Shown here: in pieces, positions 1 through 4,482 of the stretch
How positions within the stretch are numbered: position 1 is the first letter of the stretch
How the letters are laid out: every line of letters starts with the position of its first letter
Assembly (NCBI GenBank): GCA_016280345.1
Contig: JAEEGN010000168.1
Coordinates: forward strand, 1-9,339
DNA: 9,339 nucleotides
Reading direction: 5' to 3'
Origin: Selenomonadaceae bacterium
GTDB lineage: Bacteria > Bacillota > Negativicutes > Selenomonadales > Selenomonadaceae
Made by a program: the position numbers and the translations under genes
Notes under the pieces: model-generated
Databases searched by the model: none
Told to the model about the DNA's origin: nothing
The model's input: only the letters and a program-made list of their open reading frames with translations

Positions 1-268
1 CACACAGCCCCCGCAGCACAATCTCAACCGCTTTGAGCCAGGCATAATTATCCGACTGCTCATCATAACGCACGCTCTGCAGCGCTTTGGCTTCTGTCGG
101 ATGCGAGACAGTGCCACGACGGCCCGAGTTTTCGTCCGCCGGCTTCGACAAGACCTCTGCTTTGCGCTCATGGTAGGCCCGCCACTCCTGCTCATAGTGC
201 AGCATGTACCACTCCGCTTGCCGGTAGTCCGCCCGCCGCGCCTCCAGAATCGCCGCCCCCTCGTCCAT
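1..268 (-). CDS. RinA/ArpU-like phage late-gene transcription regulator, N-terminal part
   Basis: An open frame starts at ATG 268 and runs off the left edge without a stop; 89 residues are visible. The start overlaps the upstream stop as TGATG, and GGAGG sits 7 bases before it, so the start is well supported. The visible protein begins MDEGAAILEARRADYRQAEW and continues with MLHYEQEW, a spacer, GRRGTVSHPTEAKAL, and ends in YAWLKAVEIVLRGL. From memory this is the layout of small Firmicutes phage regulators: an N-terminal helical part with a DYR..EW start, a Gly/Ser-rich loop followed by a D/HPT motif, then a W-x2-V-x-x-VL helix before a C-terminal HTH. The HTH itself would lie beyond the edge and is not seen. 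Regulators of this kind sit at the end of the early region and switch on packaging and structural genes, which fits its place here. The family call is inference. Confidence 0.55.
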   Translation of the reverse strand, partial: MDEGAAILEARRADYRQAEWYMLHYEQEWRAYHERKAEVLSKPADENSGRRGTVSHPTEAKALQSVRYDEQSDNYAWLKAVEIVLRGLC

Positions 269-537
269 CAGCCATCCTCCACCGATGTCTCCCAGGCCAT
301 CATGATCCTCATCCCAGCGTTGACCAGGTGCGGCTCGCTGCGGTCACCCATTGCCCACATCACGCAATGCCGCACTGCTCTCCAGACGTGCTCATGCGCC
401 GGAATAGTCCGCCATGTCTCGCCCGGATGTCGCTTCGCGCCGGCGGTCAGCCCCTTGGCCAGCTCGTTGAGCCACCCTGGGGACAAATACCGGAATTCGT
501 TTTCCTCCTGGTCCTGCGGATACTCATATTCTCCCAT
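268..537 (-). CDS. DUF5664-like (dATP/dGTP diphosphohydrolase N-terminal, MazG-like) protein
   Basis: An 89-residue protein starting MGEYEYPQ. I chose ATG 537 over the in-frame ATG at 573 because GGAGGGATAAAGGC lies directly before 537, while 573 falls inside the preceding gene. The core runs LSPGWLNELAKGLTAGAKRH, then ETWR, then VWRAVRHCVMWAMGDRSEPHLVNAGMR. The order (Leu-rich helix, GA-K, NW/TWR, A-x-RH, W-x-x-G, D...HL-x-x-A) matches my memory of phage DUF5664 proteins, all-alpha relatives of MazG nucleotide pyrophosphohydrolases. If active it would hydrolyse or trim a dNTP pool during phage DNA synthesis; no activity can be shown from sequence. The acidic loop that usually reads roughly D-x-E-S-G-x-P-H is shorter here (DRSEPH), so a metal ligand may be lost. 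It overlaps the next gene by one base (TGATG). Confidence 0.6.
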   Translation of the reverse strand: MGEYEYPQDQEENEFRYLSPGWLNELAKGLTAGAKRHPGETWRTIPAHEHVWRAVRHCVMWAMGDRSEPHLVNAGMRIMMAWETSVEDG

Positions 538-541
538 GCCT

Positions 542-703
542 TTATCCCTCCAGCTCATTTCGCAGATCGTCAATCAGGTCTGCCAATTTTAACCGCGTCA
601 TGTTCTCGATATCGTATTCCTGCGGATCATATCCCAGTTCGTCCATCAGGTGCCTTGCATATTCGAGCTGCACCGTTGTCGGTTTTCGCCTGTCCTCTGC
701 CAT
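542..703 (-). CDS. Small protein (53 aa) with a SAP/UBA-like helical module
   Basis: A short gene: ATG 703 overlaps the DUF3102 stop (TGATG) and follows GGAGGCGGAGTG, an excellent ribosome-binding site; TAA is at 544-542. The protein begins MAEDRRKPTTVQLEYARHLM and continues DELGYDPQEYDIENMTRLKL, ending LADLIDDLRNELEG. The pattern PT-x-x-Q-(x)n-L...(x)n-LI-x-x-L recalls the small helical modules found at the tails of phage helicases and in DUF3072-type proteins. Two similar modules lie at the C-terminus of the SF2 helicase in this same window (PTEKQTAALEKAG... and ATPKQIRFLESRG...). This suggests a free-standing copy that may bind the same partner or nucleic acid. Function is unknown; the gene call itself is strong because of the coupling, the RBS and the acidic, protein-like composition. 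Confidence 0.7.
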   Translation of the reverse strand: MAEDRRKPTTVQLEYARHLMDELGYDPQEYDIENMTRLKLADLIDDLRNELEG

Positions 704-1518
704 CACTCCGCCTCCGTTTCGGCATACTTCAACATTTGCGTCACTGTCGCGATGATGGCGTCATGATATTTCTTTCGGCCAGCACTATCTTTTTGGCGCT
801 GGGCAATCTCCATCATGCCATTAACGGCCCGCTTGACATTTTCCAGATGGACACCGAACTCAGTACGATCCGCGATACCCGCTTTCTCCTCCTCCGTGAC
901 TTCATTGCCGGCCATCCCGGAGCTCTGTTTCGCGCTTTCCAGGTCCTCCACTGCCCTCGACAGCTTCTCCTCCAGATCGGAGCGCTCTCGGGCCGCATTC
1001 TCCAATCCCTGCGTCAGCTTTTCATTCTCCAGCTCGGCCTCATTTCGCGCTTTCTTTTCCGCCTCCGCTTCTTTTCTGGCTTTGTCTCGCTCCTTTATGG
1101 CCTGTTTCAGTGCATTGCTGCTCATACTCGCAACATCGTTCTGCTCAATGAATTCCGCCCGCTCATCGGGATTCTTGATTCCCAGGAGCGCCACCGCCTG
1201 CGGGAAACTCAAATCCGCAACCAGTTGCGGATTTAAGTCACCGAAGAGATTCTGCTGCCCGCTGCCATATTCCTTGAAAACCCGGATGAAGTTCTGGGCC
1301 TGACGCTCAGAATAATCCACATTTTTCGACAGCCAAGCGCCCCAGTTTCCATGTCCTACGGCGGATTTGACTTGCACGAGTCGCCGGCCGATCTCGATGG
1401 CCGCGTCCAGGAAATTCTTCCGTGCCTGCCGGTAAATCATGTTGATCTCCGCTGCCAGTGTCGAAAGTTGCGCCTCATTCGCCTCGCTGGCAATGTTCAA
1501 AACATCCTTCTCGCTCAT
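703..1518 (-). CDS. DUF3102 family protein
   Basis: A 271-residue protein. Residues about 15-145 carry the DUF3102 pattern as I know it: LAAEINMIYRQARKNFLDAA, IEIGRRLVQVKSAVGHGNWG, W-L..NVDYSERQAQNFIRV, then LSFPQAVALLGI and VASMSSNALKQAIKER. Residues about 140-200 form a long charged heptad-like region rich in Glu, Lys, Arg and Ala, probably a coiled coil for self-association. A helical C-terminal part (about 215-271) follows. The family is common in phages and integrative elements. The N-terminal part looks like a helical DNA- or protein-binding fold, but the role is not established. ATG 1518 overlaps the PcfJ stop (ATGA) and GAGG lies 8 bases upstream. Start, frame and family are secure; molecular function is not. 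Confidence 0.85.
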   Translation of the reverse strand: MSEKDVLNIASEANEAQLSTLAAEINMIYRQARKNFLDAAIEIGRRLVQVKSAVGHGNWGAWLSKNVDYSERQAQNFIRVFKEYGSGQQNLFGDLNPQLVADLSFPQAVALLGIKNPDERAEFIEQNDVASMSSNALKQAIKERDKARKEAEAEKKARNEAELENEKLTQGLENAARERSDLEEKLSRAVEDLESAKQSSGMAGNEVTEEEKAGIADRTEFGVHLENVKRAVNGMMEIAQRQKDSAGRKKYHDAIIATVTQMLKYAETEAE

Positions 1519-3182
1519 GCCGTTTTCCTCGCTTTCTTCTCCAGCTTCGCCGTCCGGAACGCCTCGACGAATCTCTCGCCGGCCTTGTCCAGAGGGCCGT
1601 TATTCTTCGTCCGGGCCTGGATGATCCGGCCCTGATGGATCTCCATCGTGATGTACGATTCTTCCGGCTTCGCCAGCCGGCGGATGAACACCACGTCCGT
1701 ATGTCCTTTGGCTACTCGCTCCATATAGCCGCCGACGCAGTTATGCTGCCGCTCGCCCTCGACGACGAGATCCGCCAGCCGCTCCGGAACGATGACCGCA
1801 AGCCCCATCGCCTCATAACCGTACCGCCGCCGCATGGCCGGCCGGCGTCTTTTCGCGTAGGCGTCCTCCAGTTTGCGGTTCTTCTGGTACTCGACCAGCC
1901 GCATCGTGTGCTCGTGTTCCTTGCGGAAATCCCGGGGAAAGAGCACTGCCTTGTCGGCCATGTCATAGCCGAGCTTGGCACATTCGTCGAGATAATCGGC
2001 GTAAAGTCCGGAGCCGAGGTTGTCCCACATCCCCTTGGGGAGACGCTTCGCCTGTTTCACCAGATAGTTCCGTGCCCGGACCAGATCAAGGTACTTGTGG
2101 ATCCGCCGCCATGCGGGAAAGTTGCAATCACGTATAGCCACCGCTTCAGAAAGTGAGATATCGCCATCGTAAATCTGCCACCAGGCGATATCCTCCAGCC
2201 CCACCTGACTCCCATGCTCCAGTAAAAACGCTTTGTCCGCCTTCGTCAGTCGCCTTCGAAGGATGGCCGCCAGGTCCTTCCCCCGCCAGTTTATGACATT
2301 CCCCGGAACGCCCGTATTGCGCTGGCCGCCCATCTTGTCGCCGATAAGCTGACCCAGCCCGATCTTGACCAGCTTCTCCACGCTTGCGTATCGCGCCGCC
2401 CAGTGCCAGAAGCCGATGAAATGATCGTCTCCGTAGGGGTAGTATTCTTTCATGCCATAGCGCAGCGGTGACTTCTCCGCCGCCCGGAAAGCCCCTTCTC
2501 TGTCCTCGGCGACAGCGACCTCGACGCGGCGCATCTGGCCCATGTAATTGCAAGTGTAATGCGAGTCCCTTACCAACGGCCTGGATGCCAACTCATAGAC
2601 CATGCCGAGCCTGCCATTCGTTTTCCACGCGACTCCTTCTGCCCAAAAGGTTGCCCAGTAAATCCTGGCGTTATTCACCGGCCGCAGCATCTGCCCACCC
2701 TTGCCGGGCGTGAAGAAGTAGAACGAGTCATAGAGGACACGCTCCTGTAGCCTATGGGGTTCACCTCCGACTCCCCATGGGCGGCTTACATAGACGGCCC
2801 GCGCCGTGACGATGGCCGGATCGACGACACTGGGCCGGTAAAGATAGACCAGCGCCTCGTCCTCCAGGTACTTACTCATCCGCCAGGTATGCTTGACCGT
2901 GAGCCCGTCTCCACACACCGGGCAGCGGATGGTATCATTGTGCCCCAGCCGCTCCGGGGAATAGTCTCTTGCCACCAGCCATTTCCGGCAATGGGAGCAC
3001 CAGCCACGCCGCCACTGCCGATCCTCCCGGCTCGCGACGAAGAAATAATCCTGGTTGAAAGCCTGCCATCGGATGAACTTCCATTCTTCCGGGGAGAGCC
3101 GGAAAGCATCCCGGCCGAAATGCGCCATCAGATCCGCGGCTTTTTCCGGAATGCCATATTTCGCCATCGTCTCCCGCTTCAT
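1515..3182 (-). CDS. PcfJ-like protein
   Basis: A 555-residue protein. Near the N-terminus are two Cys pairs, WCSHC (62-65) and RCPVC (87-90), which look like a zinc ribbon. The C-terminal 100 residues hold the family signature: LAVIVPERLADLVVEGERQH, then NCVGGYMERVAKG (481-493), a V-V-F-I-R strand, YITMEI, and IIQARTKNN (520-528). This matches PcfJ-like proteins, named after a gene of the Enterococcus conjugative plasmid pCF10 and found widely in phages and integrative elements; their biochemical role is not settled. The gene follows the PcfK-like gene with an ATGA overlap, the usual pair order. A GAGG lies 10 bases before ATG 3182; the ATG at 3167 (MAKYGI) is a possible alternative with a closer GGGAG. 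Family assignment is strong; function is open. Confidence 0.85.
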   Translation of the reverse strand: MKRETMAKYGIPEKAADLMAHFGRDAFRLSPEEWKFIRWQAFNQDYFFVASREDRQWRRGWCSHCRKWLVARDYSPERLGHNDTIRCPVCGDGLTVKHTWRMSKYLEDEALVYLYRPSVVDPAIVTARAVYVSRPWGVGGEPHRLQERVLYDSFYFFTPGKGGQMLRPVNNARIYWATFWAEGVAWKTNGRLGMVYELASRPLVRDSHYTCNYMGQMRRVEVAVAEDREGAFRAAEKSPLRYGMKEYYPYGDDHFIGFWHWAARYASVEKLVKIGLGQLIGDKMGGQRNTGVPGNVINWRGKDLAAILRRRLTKADKAFLLEHGSQVGLEDIAWWQIYDGDISLSEAVAIRDCNFPAWRRIHKYLDLVRARNYLVKQAKRLPKGMWDNLGSGLYADYLDECAKLGYDMADKAVLFPRDFRKEHEHTMRLVEYQKNRKLEDAYAKRRRPAMRRRYGYEAMGLAVIVPERLADLVVEGERQHNCVGGYMERVAKGHTDVVFIRRLAKPEESYITMEIHQGRIIQARTKNNGPLDKAGERFVEAFRTAKLEKKARKTA

Positions 3183-3628
3183 AGGCCCAGGTCCTCAAGG
3201 CTGAGGACGAAGCCTCCCGCCGGCGCCGCCTTGCTCTCCGAGGGCGCCACTTCCGTAGCCGGCACCGTTGTGATTTCCGGAACATCCTTCCCGTAGGGAC
3301 GCCATTTCTCGATCTCCGCTTTCATGCAGGCATACATCAGGCCGTGCTCCAGCTTCTGGTCGGCGGCGGTCTCGTCCTCGCCAAAGTATTTCATCACTTG
3401 CACCCAGGCTTCTTTGCCATTCAGTCCCTGCCTGCTATTTTTCCTGGCATAGGACTCCATTGCTGCATAGGCGCCTCTTACCGTCTTCTTGCTCGTCAAT
3501 ACCTTCTCCGCCGCTGTTTCATCCTCGGCCACCCATACCCGCAGAAACTCGATGATGGCCTGCTCCGCCTTCTTGGCGTTCTCATATTCCCGGTCAAGTT
3601 TCTCCATGGCTTTCTTGTTTGTCGCCAT
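3179..3628 (-). CDS. PcfK-like protein, AcrIIA9-related family
   Basis: A 149-residue protein starting MATNKKAMEK. ATG 3628 is chosen over the in-frame ATG at 3652 because GGAGGTGC lies 9 bases before 3628, and 3652 lies inside the rusA gene. Residues about 15-95 form the PcfK-like helical core: AEQAIIEFLRVWVAEDETAA, K-KTVRGAYAAMESYARKNS, and W-VQVMKYFGEDE. An Ala/Pro-rich linker follows (about 120-140), then a short C-terminal motif, FVLSLEDLGL, which may be a docking peptide. Some PcfK-family members were reported as the Cas9 inhibitor AcrIIA9, and databases now use that name for parts of the family. Whether this copy inhibits Cas9 cannot be told from sequence; it lies within a replication operon next to its usual partner PcfJ, so a DNA-metabolism role is equally possible. 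Confidence 0.75.
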   Translation of the reverse strand: MATNKKAMEKLDREYENAKKAEQAIIEFLRVWVAEDETAAEKVLTSKKTVRGAYAAMESYARKNSRQGLNGKEAWVQVMKYFGEDETAADQKLEHGLMYACMKAEIEKWRPYGKDVPEITTVPATEVAPSESKAAPAGGFVLSLEDLGL

Positions 3629-3629
3629 T

Positions 3630-4073
3630 TCATAGCACCTCCATCCGCACAAAAATCCCCTCGTGCGCGTCGTAAAACTTTTCGTTGATCTCGCTGGCTA
3701 CCTGGGCATCGTCGTGGAAGAAGCCCGTCTTCGTCAGACAGTCCTTGAACAGCTTGATCAGATTGTCCGTGTCCGGCTTCGTCGTCTTCCAGCCGGGCGG
3801 GTGCTGATCATCCGACCGGTAGCACCACTTCACCATGAGTCTGACCGGGCCCGTCAGCGGCTCTTCCGGTCGATAGGGCGCCAGCGCCGAGAGGAATTTT
3901 CCCTGCGCCGCCCGGAGCTCCGGCGGAAAGTAGAATACCGGCCGTCCGGCCCGGATGGCCACCTTCTGCTCCTGGTGTGTCACATTCGGCAGCCGCATCG
4001 GCAGGAAGAACTGTATTTCTGTCCGGCTCTCTTTTCCGTTCGTCTGTTCGTCCTGCTTTTTCCCTTTCGCCAT
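3630..4073 (-). CDS. rusA: RusA-family Holliday junction resolvase
   Basis: A 147-residue protein. RusA enzymes are small dimeric nucleases that cut four-way DNA junctions symmetrically, clearing recombination or replication branches before packaging. The diagnostic acidic residues are present: KPDTDNLIK (D101, D103) and GFFHDDAQV (D121/D122), matching the catalytic Asp set of the family. An early strand, FFLPMRLPNVTH, and the stretch FYFPPELRAAQGKF complete the usual layout, and the length is normal. The first 18 residues are a charged, probably disordered extension. ATG 4073 follows GAGGTGGAGGA, which contains two possible Shine-Dalgarno cores. The gene is the first after the 410-base intergenic region, so it probably needs its own promoter there or read-through past the hairpin. 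It is followed by the PcfK-like gene after a TGAAATG junction. Confidence 0.9.
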   Translation of the reverse strand: MAKGKKQDEQTNGKESRTEIQFFLPMRLPNVTHQEQKVAIRAGRPVFYFPPELRAAQGKFLSALAPYRPEEPLTGPVRLMVKWCYRSDDQHPPGWKTTKPDTDNLIKLFKDCLTKTGFFHDDAQVASEINEKFYDAHEGIFVRMEVL

Positions 4074-4138
4074 TCCTCCACCTCACGATTTTTTATTTGA
4101 GAATCAATCCCAAATTTTTGCCAGCGGGAAAACGTCTT

Positions 4139-4204
4139 AGTCAAGGACAAGGAAAAAGTCGTGTGGGGGGAGTCCTCGACCCCCCACACTTTTTTCCCTT
4201 GACT
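4139..4204. terminator. Long hairpin, possible bidirectional intrinsic terminator
   Basis: The inner stem is a perfect 10-base pair: GTGTGGGGGG (4161-4170) with CCCCCCACAC (4180-4189), loop AGTCCTCGA. On the plus strand it is followed at once by TTTTTT (4190-4195), a textbook intrinsic terminator. On the minus strand the stem is followed by GAC and then TTTTTCC, also terminator-like. Outer arms extend the structure: AGTCAAGG (4139-4146) pairs with CCTTGACT (4197-4204), with small bulges between. On the minus strand it lies between the primase gene and rusA, so it could end the first transcript or attenuate entry into the second cluster. Termination itself is inferred. Confidence 0.65.
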
Positions 4205-4216
4205 TTGGAAAAAGTC
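4201..4216. repeat. Short inverted repeat
   Basis: GACTTT and AAAGTC form perfect 6-base arms around GGAA. The left arm overlaps the outer right arm of the neighbouring terminator hairpin, so the two structures cannot form fully together. The sequence TTTGGAAAAA inside it also resembles the repeat core found from 4247 onward, so it may be a degenerate outlying copy. Confidence 0.4.
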
Positions 4217-4221
4217 TCCCA

Positions 4222-4241
4222 TACCCCCCTTTAGGGGGGTA
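4222..4241. repeat. G6/C6 hairpin
   Basis: TACCCCCC (4222-4229) and GGGGGGTA (4234-4241) form a perfect 8-base stem closed by the tetraloop TTTA. On the minus strand a T-run (TTTTT) appears only about nine bases further on, so this is a weaker terminator candidate than the hairpin at 4139-4204. Its C6 run could also pair with the G6 run at 4165-4170, giving alternative folds. Confidence 0.5.
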
Positions 4242-4246
4242 GTTGC

Positions 4247-4390
4247 TTCCGATTTGGAAAAAACCGGGAAAAATGTCGGTTTTTTCCAATCTGGAAAAAA
4301 TGGAAAAAACCGAGAGTTTTTCCAAGTTGGAAAGGAAAAAACCGGGGAAATTTTCCAAATTGGAAAGGAAAAAAACGACATTTTTCCATT
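4247..4390. repeat. Iteron-like array: four palindromic repeats plus a half-site
   Basis: Four units carry a palindrome centred at about 4253, 4290, 4326 and 4359 (spacing 37, 36, 33). Cores: TTCCGATTTGGAA (4247-4259), arms TTTTTTCCA/TGGAAAAAA around ATC (4280-4300), TTTCCAAGTTGGAAA (4319-4333) and TTTCCAAATTGGAAA (4352-4366). Each is followed by a second shared block: GGAAAAAACCG at 4256, 4302 and 4334, and GGAAAAAAACG at 4367. A half-site, TTTTTCCATTTTTT, ends the array near 4381-4394. Regular spacing of three to three and a half helical turns and dyad symmetry suggest binding sites for a dimeric protein such as an origin-binding replication protein or a repressor. The ligand is unknown. 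Confidence 0.75.
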
Positions 4391-4402
4391 TTTTCACAGC
4401 CT

Positions 4403-4441
4403 ATAGATTATTTATATTAAATTATATAGTTATTTTATCAA
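4403..4441. promoter_or_regulatory. AT-rich block: possible DNA-unwinding element or weak promoter
   Basis: About 38 bases contain only three G or C, in a window that is otherwise clearly GC-rich. CTATA (4401-4405) and TATAG (4425-4429) are inverted copies. Beside the repeat array this could be the duplex-unwinding part of an origin. On the minus strand TTGATA (4441-4436) and TAATAT (4419-4414), 16 bases apart, also make a mediocre sigma-70-type promoter that would read toward rusA. The two roles are not exclusive and neither is proven. Confidence 0.35.
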
Positions 4442-4449
4442 AGCTTCAT
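4438..4449 (-). other. Possible minigene MKL-stop behind a second RBS
   Basis: TAAAGGAGGA precedes ATG AAG CTT TGA. The GGAGG core is only two bases from this ATG, closer than usual; a TTG further on (TTG ATA AAA TAA) is spaced better but is also four codons including stop. No longer frame uses this Shine-Dalgarno sequence, which suggests decay of a former gene start or a regulatory ribosome-loading site. Confidence 0.2.
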
Positions 4450-4461
4450 ATCCTCCTTTAT

Positions 4462-4476
4462 TTACTCAATCATCAT
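4462..4476 (-). other. Possible minigene MMIE-stop with strong RBS
   Basis: Just after the primase stop, AAAAAAGGAG (overlapping the last primase codons) is followed after 9 bases by ATG ATG ATT GAG TAA. The Shine-Dalgarno sequence and spacing are as good as those of the real genes, yet the frame is four codons. It may be a leader-type or toxic minigene, or the relic of a deleted gene. Confidence 0.25.
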
Positions 4477-4482
4477 TCTTAG

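Larger units (their letters stand above)
4074..4482. other. Structured intergenic region, candidate phage replication origin
   Basis: This is the only long stretch without a credible gene. Read on the minus strand it contains, in order: a Shine-Dalgarno sequence and two tiny start-stop frames, a block of about 38 bases with only 3 G/C, four repeats with palindromic cores, a G6/C6 hairpin, a long hairpin with flanking T-runs, and about 60 plain bases before rusA. Iteron-like repeats, an AT-rich block and position directly after the primase-helicase gene together fit an origin of replication. The origin call is inference. Reading frames crossing the repeats on both strands (for example 4243-4482 plus and 4397-4137 minus) have low-complexity Lys/Phe-rich translations created by the repeats and are not annotated as genes. 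Confidence 0.45.

Noticed and set aside
328..1236. Plus-strand open frame of 302 codons opposite DUF3102 and neighbours
   Set aside because: It crosses three coupled minus-strand genes and shows Leu/Arg/His-rich antisense composition with no family resemblance.
4247..4390. CRISPR array
   Set aside because: The units are imperfect, contiguous, dyad-symmetric and lack unique spacers of constant length between exact repeats; no cas gene is present.
3980..4397. Minus-strand frames of 86-133 codons through the intergenic region
   Set aside because: Low-complexity Phe/Lys/Pro sequence made by the repeats and hairpins; they run into rusA in another frame and no good ribosome-binding site precedes them.
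4243..4482. Plus-strand 79-codon frame with FSNLEK/FSKLER repeats
   Set aside because: The protein repeats are a translation of the palindromic DNA repeats; the mirror frame on the minus strand gives similar SNLEN/SNLEK repeats, so neither is likely to be a real product.
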